This document shows, in pieces, positions 19,001-25,925 of a stretch of DNA of 64,000 nt. The first letter of the stretch is position 1, and each line of letters opens with the position of its first letter. Made by a program: the position numbers and the translations under genes. Source of the DNA: Chthonomonas sp. UBA2362 (GTDB lineage: Bacteria > Armatimonadota > Fimbriimonadia > Fimbriimonadales > Fimbriimonadaceae); NCBI GenBank assembly GCA_002344135.1, contig DDTO01000004.1, positions 172,473 through 236,472 on the forward strand, in the 5' to 3' direction. The notes under the pieces are model-generated. The model saw nothing but the letters and a program-made list of their open reading frames with translations, was not told where the DNA came from and made no database searches.

Positions 19001-19087
19001 TTGCGCGGCTACTGGCCCGGCCAGGCCCGCCATTAGGGCGAAGGTCAGACTCCATCCTGCGACTCGAGCTTGCGTGGTCATTTTCAT
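16052..19087 (-). CDS. Secreted SBBP-like beta-propeller protein with six beta-sandwich repeats
   Basis: This is a 1,011-aa protein. The start at M-K-M-T-T (19087) gives a normal signal peptide ending near V-A-A-Q-Q; nine more upstream codons are open but add nothing. Residues about 30-440 form SBBP-like blades (D-x-x-G-N-V/L-Y-V-x-G, D-x-x-V-x-K-Y/F). Residues about 450-1010 hold six beta-sandwich repeats of about 90 aa with G-G-x-x-A-T-G-T-V-x-L, A-P-x-G-G, V-P-x-x-V-x-V-P and T-A-x-F. The product is probably secreted or cell-surface, with a binding or adhesive role (inference). It is a shorter relative of the protein at 1-3751, without that one's DUF7948-like N-terminal domain. No sorting tag is seen at the C-terminus, which ends in I-R-R. 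Confidence 0.85.
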   Translation of the reverse strand: MKMTTQARVAGWSLTFALMAGLAGPVAAQQVSPAWQLRYDGPAGLQDSANAVATDAAGNLYVGGQTFLGNDGDMWIAKYGPNGGMIWSATYAGTAVDDDNCTAIAVDSAGNVYAAGNSAGSIAVLKYSPGGGLQWVQRFQDGFWGWSSLAGMAIDGSGNVLLAGTTAPSSSDPTDVVVLKYNTSGVLQWTSRYLSTGGANESASAISVDTVGNVYVTGSAYSAATDYDMLVVKFSPTGTRVWDRKYSGPGGWDEGVAIAVDGPGNVVVAGFSQWFWATVKWNTNGAQQWASLEPAGSWDVSPTAVALDGAGNVIVCGYQDANRDAYVYDFGVAKYSSAGLRQWTYTYDGPDLAIDVPTALTLDTNGNSFIVGYSTSDREFSRADSVLIRLSPGGNEDWVQRHSPSGTGLALPAGVALNAVGAISVVGSTLDEVGFSDDVFAIRYQQNEAFSLDISPTFVIGGRSAVGTVTLASPAPSTGLAITLRSSNTNVATVPTSVNVLGGRTSANFGITTRSVSSDTQVTITATNAGTNAVSTLEVRPQLLSAVSVAPTSIVGGNEATGTVILSGPAPSGGFTVSLSDNHASVSLPTQVIVPEGQTSAQFAVATNEVSADISVIITAANSGTSRTATLSVRRPMLKSITVPSDAPKNSQVVGRVTLNYAAPTGGATIAVQSSNPSAASVPATVIVPATRTFIDFPIQTGAIQSDATVAITASVAGTVRNANMTVRAEMLTSLTVNVVSIVGGNNATGTVRLFMAAPAGGLIVSLSSDKPAATVPTSVTVPAGQLAATFMISTNGVAADTPVLLTAQAGGTPKTANLTLLPASLSAFSLNPTTVVAGSSATGTVTLTGKAPEGGAMVTIESSEPNKITPPESITIPAGSSSANFQAPSDLAASGAARVTVRHGGLSRFVDVRFVTVSITSFTLNANFVTGGSSLQATIRLSITAPTGGLYVDVVSNNPYATVPARVLIPSGRNYAVVAVRTTRPPALQWAQLTASIGSSSRMVSFNIRR

Positions 19088-19237
19088 GGCGTTTTCCCGG
19101 GGTCCGTCGGGCACAGAACTCCCTGGTGTTAGGGTTCCAGATTCCTCGCAATAGGCAACCCGCAGGCATGCCGGGAAAGGAGGCTTGCGCCGAAGAAGTC
19201 AGACTCGCGATGGCCGATTCCGCGTAGGATATGAGGA

Positions 19238-19325
19238 TGGAGGAAGGGAGGGGATTCGAACCCCTGGGCGGTTGCCCGCCGTCTGTTTTCAAGACAGGTG
19301 CTTTAAACCACTCAGCCACCCTTCC
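19238..19325 (-). tRNA. tRNA-Ser (TGA)
   Basis: The minus strand folds as a class II tRNA. The acceptor GGAAGGG/CCCTTCC pairs perfectly, the anticodon loop CTTGAAA holds TGA between 5-bp stems, there is a long variable arm, and the T-loop is TTCGAAT. CCA is encoded. The discriminator reads T rather than the common G of tRNA-Ser. Confidence 0.95.
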
Positions 19326-19371
19326 CGCCAAGATGAGAATACCAGGGGCGATCTCGCGGTCCCAAGTCGAA

Positions 19372-19854
19372 TCAGGTGTTCGAGCCGCTCCGATTCGCCC
19401 GGCGACGCGCGAGCCACTCTCCTGCGCATTGCCAAAGTTCGAAGAGGTTGCGCGAGAAGCCTATTCCTGCGAGAACGAGCCCCAGCCCGAAGAGCGGCAC
19501 GAGCAAGTCGATGGCGCGCCAAGCGATCGAAGCGACGGCGATGAGGAACAACCATGCTGCGGCGCAGAGCGAGTTTGCGAAAGCCTCCAACGGACTCTTC
19601 ACCCGCACCGGGTCTCCCAAGATCGCATGCCGCAGCGTATCCCCTCGGGAGCTTCGCACCGAGCGGGCTTGATCGATGATCCACTCGGCGAGTTGGACGG
19701 TGCAGCCGCCCTCGATCAGCCAATCCATGATCTCGTCGGCCGGCACGCCGTAGCTCATCGCCATGCCCACTCGGCCACGCATTGCTCTGATGCGTCGGGC
19801 TCCGAGACGAGTCAACTCCGGGGCAAGTTCTGCGGGAACGTCCGCTCCGCTCAT
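19372..19854 (-). CDS. Small membrane protein, unknown function
   Basis: This 160-aa protein has an N-terminal soluble part of about 95 residues with a helix-turn pattern (S-Y-G-V-P-A-D-E-I-M-D-W-L-I-E-G-G). Two adjoining transmembrane helices follow (about 98-115 and 118-135), then a basic tail. I do not recognise the family. The ATG at 19854 has GGAGG close upstream; the frame runs far further upstream but there lies opposite the GH65-like gene. It is divergent from that gene and next to tRNA-Ser. Confidence 0.65.
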   Translation of the reverse strand: MSGADVPAELAPELTRLGARRIRAMRGRVGMAMSYGVPADEIMDWLIEGGCTVQLAEWIIDQARSVRSSRGDTLRHAILGDPVRVKSPLEAFANSLCAAAWLFLIAVASIAWRAIDLLVPLFGLGLVLAGIGFSRNLFELWQCAGEWLARRRANRSGSNT

Positions 19855-19908
19855 CGATCCTCCGAGAATCATTGTACAGCGAGTCCTCGAATTCTCCGGG
19901 TCCTCGCA

Positions 19909-21867
19909 GTGGCAATTCCTCTCTTTTTTGCTGTGCTGGGCGGTTGCCGATCCGCACCACGAGTTCGGGCCATCGAGCCAGTGGATCCTTGGGTCCTCTC
20001 CTGGACGGACCCGCAAACAGGAACTCCAGCCAGCCTGTCGAACGGACTTCTCGGACTGCGGATCGGAAGAACCGGTACCGGCCTCGATGCATCCGGGGCT
20101 CCTCTGCCGTGCTTCTTCCACGAGGAGTACGAAACGAGCGGTGAAGAGAAGATTCGCACGCTCCCCAACCCGCTCGCCGTCTCGGCGACGATCGATGGGC
20201 GGCCCCTGAATCTGTCCGCCGCCACCGGCTATCGCCAGCGTATCGACCTGCGAACCGGTGTGCTCGTCACGGAATGGAAGTCGGGCGATAACGTTCGAGT
20301 GCGAGTCGAAACCGCGATTCATCCGAGCCGCCCTGCCGCCGGAATCAGGATCGTGATCGAAGCCGATCGTCCTACTCGGGTCGGGTTCCGCTCCGCGGTA
20401 GAGGGCGGTGTGGGCGCGATCGCCGAAAGCGGCGGTCGCCCCGAGTCTTCGGTCGTCAAACTGTGGGGCTCCGGCCGTCCGATCTTCGCTGCACACCGCC
20501 TTAAGGCTCCTATCGGCGAGTGGCAAGAGCAAGGAGTTGTCTGGACGTGGACGGCAACGTCGGTCGCCAGGGAAGTCACCTTCGAAAAGCTGGTCTCCTT
20601 CGAAACCTCGCCGCCGCACACCATGGATTCGCTACTGGAAGAAACGAGGGCGATTTGGAGTCGCCGCTGGCAGACCGACATCGAGATCGATGGTCCTGCC
20701 GAGGATCAGTTAGCGGTTCGGTCTTTCATCTTCTACCTGCGCTCGTCCGTCCACCCAAAAGCACGGATGAGTGTCGCTCCGTTCGGCCTGACCGACAACA
20801 CCTATGCCGGGCATGTATTCTGGGACGCCGACACTTGGGTGCTCCCCGCAGTCGCATGGTTCGACCCGGATGCGGCCGCATCGATCTCCGGCTATCGGCT
20901 TCGTCTCCTCCCCTCGGCTACCGCCAACTTCCGCCTGCAGAACGACGGCGATATGCCGGCGGAACCCGTGTATCAATTCCCATGGCAATCCAGCGTGTCG
21001 GGACTCGAAGTGGCTCCCGGCGATTCCAAACACGAAGTCCACGTCTCTGGCGACGTGGTTCATAGCCTCCAAATCGGTGCCGACTTGGGCATCGTCTCTC
21101 AAGCCGAAGTCGACCGGGTGGGACTCGGGGTCGCGAGATACTACATCTTCCGCTCTGCCGGGCCCCTCAAGGACCGGACGCTCCTGGGCGTGATGAGCCC
21201 AGACGAGTTCCACATCGGGGACAACGACCTCTATACGAACATGCTCGCCGAATGGGTAATCCGCCGATACGGTCCAGCCGAATGGCGAGCCGTCACGTTC
21301 CGCAAGCCGAGCGACGGGCAAGGACTCCTGACCTACGACCACGATCGACTCCGAGGGTACAAGCAAGCCGCGGCGGTGCTAGCGATATTCCCGCTTCAGA
21401 ATGCCGCTGCCGAGCAACAGGCACGGACGATGATGGCTCGCTTCGCCGGGAAGGTCACGCCCAACGGACCTGCCATGTCGGATTCCGTTCACGCGACAAT
21501 CTTTGCTAGAATAGGAATGGTCGACGAGGCGTACGATGCCTGGCGAACCGGTTGGATGGATTTTACGGACCACCCTTTGATGCTGTTTACCGAGAAACGT
21601 GCGAAAGACGTCGGCTACTTCACGACCGGAGCGGCGGGTTGCCTGCAGACGGTCGTCTTTGGTTTCCTGGGCTTTCGCATCGACTCGCAGAGAGACTCCG
21701 GGGCAGGGTGGTCGCTCCCTCTAGGCGAGGGGGCGTACCTTCATATCGAGAGCCACCTGCCTAAAGCCTGGAAGTCGGTCCGTTTCAAGAACTTCGCGGT
21801 GCGCGGACGGCGGTACAACCTCGTCGCCACCCACGATTCGATTCAAGTCACTCAAGGAGTACCCTAG
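19909..21867 (+). CDS. Lipoprotein with a GH65-type (alpha,alpha)6-barrel glycoside hydrolase domain
   Basis: The protein is about 652 aa, starting with a hydrophobic stretch and a lipobox V-L-G-G-C, so it is probably a lipoprotein. An N-terminal beta-sandwich region leads into a barrel with F-W-D-A-D-T-W, F-P-W-Q-S and a K-H-E-V-H segment that corresponds to the catalytic Glu region of GH65 phosphorylases/hydrolases. It ends with L-x-I-E-S-H-L-P in a C-terminal beta domain. Substrates in the family are alpha-glucosides such as trehalose or kojibiose. The start is uncertain: no ATG with a ribosome site exists, GTG 19909 is the nearest start, and an ATT at 19891 would add the positive n-region. 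The next gene starts 2 bases after its stop. Confidence 0.8.
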   Translation: MAIPLFFAVLGGCRSAPRVRAIEPVDPWVLSWTDPQTGTPASLSNGLLGLRIGRTGTGLDASGAPLPCFFHEEYETSGEEKIRTLPNPLAVSATIDGRPLNLSAATGYRQRIDLRTGVLVTEWKSGDNVRVRVETAIHPSRPAAGIRIVIEADRPTRVGFRSAVEGGVGAIAESGGRPESSVVKLWGSGRPIFAAHRLKAPIGEWQEQGVVWTWTATSVAREVTFEKLVSFETSPPHTMDSLLEETRAIWSRRWQTDIEIDGPAEDQLAVRSFIFYLRSSVHPKARMSVAPFGLTDNTYAGHVFWDADTWVLPAVAWFDPDAAASISGYRLRLLPSATANFRLQNDGDMPAEPVYQFPWQSSVSGLEVAPGDSKHEVHVSGDVVHSLQIGADLGIVSQAEVDRVGLGVARYYIFRSAGPLKDRTLLGVMSPDEFHIGDNDLYTNMLAEWVIRRYGPAEWRAVTFRKPSDGQGLLTYDHDRLRGYKQAAAVLAIFPLQNAAAEQQARTMMARFAGKVTPNGPAMSDSVHATIFARIGMVDEAYDAWRTGWMDFTDHPLMLFTEKRAKDVGYFTTGAAGCLQTVVFGFLGFRIDSQRDSGAGWSLPLGEGAYLHIESHLPKAWKSVRFKNFAVRGRRYNLVATHDSIQVTQGVP

Positions 21868-21869
21868 AT

Positions 21870-22622
21870 ATGCCCAATGTCGTGCTCACCGTCGATTGTG
21901 AGGCTGCACATCACGATCGATGCTTCACCAAAGAATACATCGACGTTTGCGAATTCGAGTTCGTGCCTGCCACGTGGATGATCCACGTCTCCCTCAAGGA
22001 TCCCAGCGCCAACACCAAGCTGTACTGGCACGAGTTTTATCACAAGATTCCCAACTGGCACGAGGTCGGCATGAAGGTCAACTTCGAAAATGAGAGGGGC
22101 TACGTCGAAGACGAGCGGGAGCGCGGCAACATCATTCGAGTGGCCAAAGAAACCCTCAAGAGCCACCAAATCAAGGTTTCGAGCTTCAGGGCCGGCTGCT
22201 TTGCCCTCGTCCCGACCGACATCAAATACCTCGAAGACATCGGCATCCTCGTCGATTCGTCGATCGTCCCGGACTCCGACTACAAGATGTTCGTCGATTG
22301 GCGTGGCGCTCCGCACGAGCCCTACCACAGCCACCCCGACGATCTCCACAAGGTCGGCTCGAACCGGATCCTCCACGTTCCGGTTGCGACTCACGAAGGC
22401 ACTCACGCCTACCTGGATCGAGGCTTCGAAGAACTCCGGCCCCTGTTCGAAGCCAACATGGACCGCGAAGTGATCTGCATCGGCATGCGTGACTACCACG
22501 ACTCCGTCGCCGATCTGCGAAAGACGATTCGCTACTTCCGGGAGCGTGGCGCCCATTTCACCACGCTTACCCAATGCGCGAGCGAGCACTACGAGCACCA
22601 CCCCGAGCTCGTCGCCCACTAG
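21870..22622 (+). CDS. Polysaccharide deacetylase-like (NodB-fold) protein
   Basis: This 250-aa protein has no signal peptide. The N-terminus L-T-V-D-C-E followed by H-H-D-R resembles the metal-binding Asp-Asp/His start of NodB-type deacetylases. F-R-A-G-C and V-D-S-S-I-V-P-D are the usual internal motifs of that family, as in WbmS-like members. The ATG has AAGGAG upstream and lies 2 bases after the GH65-like gene, so the two form an operon. A role in modifying a sugar polymer is likely, but the substrate is unknown. A loose hairpin region follows it. Confidence 0.75.
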   Translation: MPNVVLTVDCEAAHHDRCFTKEYIDVCEFEFVPATWMIHVSLKDPSANTKLYWHEFYHKIPNWHEVGMKVNFENERGYVEDERERGNIIRVAKETLKSHQIKVSSFRAGCFALVPTDIKYLEDIGILVDSSIVPDSDYKMFVDWRGAPHEPYHSHPDDLHKVGSNRILHVPVATHEGTHAYLDRGFEELRPLFEANMDREVICIGMRDYHDSVADLRKTIRYFRERGAHFTTLTQCASEHYEHHPELVAH

Positions 22623-22638
22623 GTCCCCTTCGACTCTC

Positions 22639-22669
22639 GCTGGCCCGCCGTCCCGGACGGCGGGCCAGC
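22639..22669 (+). terminator. Strong GC hairpin between the deacetylase-like gene and prfA
   Basis: A perfect 14-bp inverted repeat (GCTGGCCCGCCGTC / GACGGCGGGCCAGC) with a 3-base loop starts 16 bases after the stop codon. No T-tract follows (CTGCAGGTACC), so it may act as a Rho-independent terminator only weakly. It ends 7 bases before the candidate prfA -10 box. Confidence 0.5.
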
Positions 22670-22676
22670 CTGCAGG

Positions 22677-22682
22677 TACCAT
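22677..22682 (+). promoter_or_regulatory. Candidate leaderless -10 box of prfA
   Basis: TACCAT ends 6 bases before the prfA ATG and there is no usable Shine-Dalgarno, so transcription would begin at or next to the start codon. Confidence 0.4.
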
Positions 22683-22688
22683 CGAGGC

Positions 22689-23759
22689 ATGATCCACAAG
22701 CTCGACGAGATCCTCAAGCGCTATGAGGCAATCGAGGCTCAGCTCCAAGACCCGGCCATCGTCAGCCAGCCTTCCGAACTTGCGCGCCTCGGGAAAGCGC
22801 GTGCCGGCCTCGAGGAGATCGTCCAAGAGATCAAGGCCTACAAACGGCTGCTCGCCGAACTCGAGGGCGCAGAGGGGATGCTTGCCGATCCCGAAATGAA
22901 AGACCTCGCGCTAGCAGAGATCGAATCGCTTCAAGTGGCTCGAGCGGAGTCGGAGGCCAGGCTCAAGCTGATGTTGGTTCCGAAAGATCCCAACGACGAC
23001 AAGGCGGTGGTCATCGAAATCCGACCCGGCGCGGGCGGTGACGAAGCAGGCCTCTTCGCCTCAGACCTCTTCCGCATGTACACCCGTTACGCGGAGCGGC
23101 GAAAGTGGAAGTACGAAGTCGTCGACCACGAAGAGGACGGAATGGGCTCCTTGAATCGAGTCGTGTTCACCATCGATGCGAAGGGCGCCTACAGCCAGCT
23201 CAAGCACGAGAGCGGAACACACCGCGTCCAGCGCGTTCCCGCCACGGAAAGCAGCGGCAGAATTCACACGTCCACCGCGACCGTTGCGGTCTTGCCCGAA
23301 GCCGAAGAGGTCGATGTCCAAATCAAGGCGGACGATCTCGAGATCTCGACTTTCTGCTCGAGCAGCGCGGGCGGCCAGCACATGCAGAAGAACGAGACCG
23401 CGATCCGCATCATCCACAAGCCGACCGGCATCGTGAGCACCTGCCAAGACGAACGAAGCCAGGCCCAGAACAAGCTGAAGGCGATGGCGGTGCTGAGGGC
23501 CAAGCTGTACGAACTCGAACAGGAGAAGCTCGCCAAGGAGCGAGGCGAAATGCGAAAGGGCCAGATCGGCTCCGGGGACCGCAGCGAGAAGATCCGCACC
23601 TATAACTTCCCCCAAAGCCGGATCACCGATCACCGAATCGGGATGGACATCAGCAATACGACGACTTTCATGGATGGCGACATCCAGAAGCTGATCGACG
23701 CGCTGAACGAAGACGAGGTCGCCCGCCGCCTGGCCGAGAGCGACCAAGAAGCTGCCTAG
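22689..23759 (+). CDS. prfA: Peptide chain release factor 1
   Basis: This is a 356-aa class I release factor that reads UAA and UAG and hydrolyses peptidyl-tRNA on the ribosome. The G-G-Q catalytic tripeptide is at 228-230, and the RF1-type P-A-T stop-codon motif at 184-186 (V-P-A-T-E-S-S-G-R-I-H-T-S). The acidic N-terminal coiled domain and the C-terminal R-T-Y-N-F-P-Q-S-R-I-T-D-H block are normal. The residues after GGQ (H-M-Q-K-N-E) differ from the common H-V-N-K-T. prmC, often adjacent, is not here. Confidence 0.96.
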   Translation: MIHKLDEILKRYEAIEAQLQDPAIVSQPSELARLGKARAGLEEIVQEIKAYKRLLAELEGAEGMLADPEMKDLALAEIESLQVARAESEARLKLMLVPKDPNDDKAVVIEIRPGAGGDEAGLFASDLFRMYTRYAERRKWKYEVVDHEEDGMGSLNRVVFTIDAKGAYSQLKHESGTHRVQRVPATESSGRIHTSTATVAVLPEAEEVDVQIKADDLEISTFCSSSAGGQHMQKNETAIRIIHKPTGIVSTCQDERSQAQNKLKAMAVLRAKLYELEQEKLAKERGEMRKGQIGSGDRSEKIRTYNFPQSRITDHRIGMDISNTTTFMDGDIQKLIDALNEDEVARRLAESDQEAA

Positions 23760-23883
23760 TCACTTCATGAGATAAGAAAGGCAATATCATGAGGTCGGAA
23801 TCGGAACATGATGGCATAAGACTCACGTTAGTACTAGTGAAGGGGCTCATACTATGACCCCAATCTAAACGGAGGAAAGAACA

Positions 23884-24375
23884 ATGACGCAATCAATGCT
23901 GAGCCTCAACCCGGTTCACGACTTCCGCCGGATGAACGAGGTGCTAGATCGACTCTTTGGTAATCCCAATGGGTCTGCTGCGAGCCAGACCTTCACGCTC
24001 CCGCTCGACGTTTACGAGCAGAATGGCACCTTTACCGTGAAGGCTGCTGTGCCCGGAATCAAACCCGAGGACCTGGACATCACGGTCGAGGACAGCATCC
24101 TCACGATCCGGGGCGAGCATCGGCACGAGGAGGAGACCGAGGATATGCGCGTCTATCGACGCGAGTATGCCTACGGACTCTTCACCCGATCGGTGCGGCT
24201 CCCTGAAGACGTGGCAGTCGACCAGATTCAGGCCGAGTTCCGCGACGGGTTCGTCTACATCACGATGCCGAAGATCGTCGAGCCGAAGCCGAAGGCGATC
24301 AAGGTCCCGGTGAAGGGTCAGGCCCTTCCGCCGGCGATCAAGAGCGAGAAGAAGAACACGAACGGGCAATCGTAA
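23884..24375 (+). CDS. Small heat-shock protein, Hsp20/alpha-crystallin family
   Basis: This 163-aa holdase chaperone binds unfolding proteins in the cytoplasm. The alpha-crystallin domain runs about 38-135, with A-A-V-P-G-I-K-P-E-D-L-D-I-T near its start and A-E-F-R-D-G-F-V-Y-I-T-M-P at its end; the latter is the G-x-L/V-x-I-x-x-P signature. The C-terminal extension has an I-K-V-P element that replaces the usual I-x-I/V motif, followed by a Lys-rich tail. GGAGGAAAG precedes the ATG. The upstream 120 bases are AT-rich with a possible TACTAT -10, but I see no CIRCE element. Confidence 0.95.
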   Translation: MTQSMLSLNPVHDFRRMNEVLDRLFGNPNGSAASQTFTLPLDVYEQNGTFTVKAAVPGIKPEDLDITVEDSILTIRGEHRHEEETEDMRVYRREYAYGLFTRSVRLPEDVAVDQIQAEFRDGFVYITMPKIVEPKPKAIKVPVKGQALPPAIKSEKKNTNGQS

Positions 24376-24386
24376 GCGGTCGGCGG

Positions 24387-24392
24387 TATCCT
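24387..24392 (+). promoter_or_regulatory. Candidate leaderless -10 box of nuoN
   Basis: TATCCT ends 8 bases before the nuoN ATG, only 11 bases after the hsp20 stop, with no Shine-Dalgarno between. This suggests nuoN has its own promoter instead of relying on hsp20 read-through. Confidence 0.4.
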
Positions 24393-24400
24393 AGCGTCCA

Positions 24401-25870
24401 ATGACGCCGAACGGATACCCGGCTCCACCGTCGATCGATTGGCTCATGACGATGCCGGCCCTGCTCGTAGCGGGGGTCGGCATCGTCGCGTTGATGGTGG
24501 AGATGTTTTGGCCGCGGCGGAGCAACTCGGCGATTATCTTCCTCTCCCTGATCGGCTTAGCCGTCGCGGGGTACTTCACCGCCATCCAGTTCGGGATGCC
24601 CGATGGTGAGACCTTCGCGCGGATGATCGTGCGGGACCGCCTTGGCCTTGTGCTTCAGCTGCTCCTGATCGGGATCGCGTTTATCTCCATCCTATTCAGC
24701 GAGGGGTATCTCCGCGAGAAGCGGATTCCTTTCGGCGAGTTCTATCCTCTGCTTCTGTGGGCCACGAGCGGCGGCATGGTGATGATCGCCACGAAAAGTC
24801 TGCTCATCCAGTTCATCGGCCTCGAGATTCTGTCGATCGCACTCTACGTCATGGCGGGCATGAGCCGCAATGAGGCCAAGTCGGAGGAGTCGGCGATCAA
24901 GTATTTCCTTTTGGGTGCGTTCGCGAGTTCGTTCTTCCTCTATGGGATCGCCTTCGTCTACGGGGCGACGGGTGGCCTCCACTTGGACCTGATCGCCGAG
25001 GCGTGGAAGGCAGACGATCCTTCGATGCGAAACCTCCTCCTTTTCGGGTTCGGACTCATCCTGATCGGACTGAGCTTCAAGAGCGCTTTCGTGCCCTTCC
25101 ATCAATGGACTCCCGACGTTTACCAGGGCGCGCCCACCAACGTGACCGCCTTCATGGCGGCGGGTTCGAAGGTTGCGGCGATCGGGGCGCTCTTCCGGGT
25201 CCTGGAGGCTTCCGGGGTGATGCAGGAGTTCTGGATGCCGGCGCTGTTCTGGATTGCGATCTTCACGATGACGCTCGGCAACCTCGTCGCGTGTACGCAG
25301 CGCGACGTCAAGCGAACGTTGGGCTATTCGTCGATCGCCAATGCGGGCTACCTGCTCGTGGCACTCTTGGCGCACTTCAAGAGCCCGGATAAGGTCGGAT
25401 TGCAGGCAACGATCTTCTATCTCGTGGCCTACAGCCTCATGACGCTTGGCGCATTTGCGGTCGTATCACTCGCGGCAAAGGGGGGCAAGGAGGGCACGCG
25501 GTTCCACGATCTGGCGGGTCTCTATCGCCGGGCGCCGGTCGCGGCGGGACTGCTGGTGGTCTTTGTCGCTTCGCTTATCGGCATCCCTCCGACGGCAGGG
25601 TTCTTCGGCAAGTACTTTATCTTCCTCGACGCGCTTCAGGCGGACCTTGCGCCGCTGGCGATCGTCTTGGCGGTCAACTCGGCCATCAGCATCTACTACT
25701 ATCTCGGCATCGTCCGGGCCGCGTTCGTGGCGGAGGATTCGCCCGTGCGGCCGGCGATGAGCGGACCGGTGACATTCGGCAATTCGCTCGCCACAGCGAT
25801 TTGCGCCGTGGGCGTCCTCGGTATCTCGTTCGTGACGGCGCCGGTCTTCGAGTTCCTTGCGGGGCGGTAG
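24401..25870 (+). CDS. nuoN: NADH-quinone oxidoreductase subunit N
   Basis: This 489-aa, roughly 14-helix antiporter-like subunit is part of the proton-pumping membrane arm of complex I. Typical NuoN features are G-L-E-I-L-S-I-A-L-Y-V, with the essential Glu in helix 5; S-F-K-S-A-F-V-P-F-H-Q-W-T-P-D-V-Y-Q-G-A-P-T, with the helix-7 Lys; and S-S-I-A-N-A-G-Y. Length and composition are normal. The other nuo genes are not beside it: upstream is hsp20 and downstream a convergent protease gene. The complex I operon may lie elsewhere or be split in this genome. Confidence 0.95.
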   Translation: MTPNGYPAPPSIDWLMTMPALLVAGVGIVALMVEMFWPRRSNSAIIFLSLIGLAVAGYFTAIQFGMPDGETFARMIVRDRLGLVLQLLLIGIAFISILFSEGYLREKRIPFGEFYPLLLWATSGGMVMIATKSLLIQFIGLEILSIALYVMAGMSRNEAKSEESAIKYFLLGAFASSFFLYGIAFVYGATGGLHLDLIAEAWKADDPSMRNLLLFGFGLILIGLSFKSAFVPFHQWTPDVYQGAPTNVTAFMAAGSKVAAIGALFRVLEASGVMQEFWMPALFWIAIFTMTLGNLVACTQRDVKRTLGYSSIANAGYLLVALLAHFKSPDKVGLQATIFYLVAYSLMTLGAFAVVSLAAKGGKEGTRFHDLAGLYRRAPVAAGLLVVFVASLIGIPPTAGFFGKYFIFLDALQADLAPLAIVLAVNSAISIYYYLGIVRAAFVAEDSPVRPAMSGPVTFGNSLATAICAVGVLGISFVTAPVFEFLAGR

Positions 25871-25880
25871 TCGATTTGGA

Positions 25881-25903
25881 GTGCGTGGGCTTGACCGCGC
25901 TTT
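25881..25903 (+). repeat. Partial REP-like element, third copy
   Basis: GTGCGTGGGCTTGACCGCGC plus TTT here matches the first 23 bases of the repeats at 47024 and 47151 with one mismatch to the second copy. It lies in the 55-base gap between the convergent nuoN and M16 genes, a usual REP site. Confidence 0.55.
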
Positions 25904-25925
25904 GACCGCCGGGAAGCGAAACGAC

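Noticed and set aside
19231..19908. Upstream extension of the GH65-like frame
   Set aside because: It reads through the tRNA-Ser gene and the small membrane protein gene on the other strand; the signal sequence only starts near 19890-19909.
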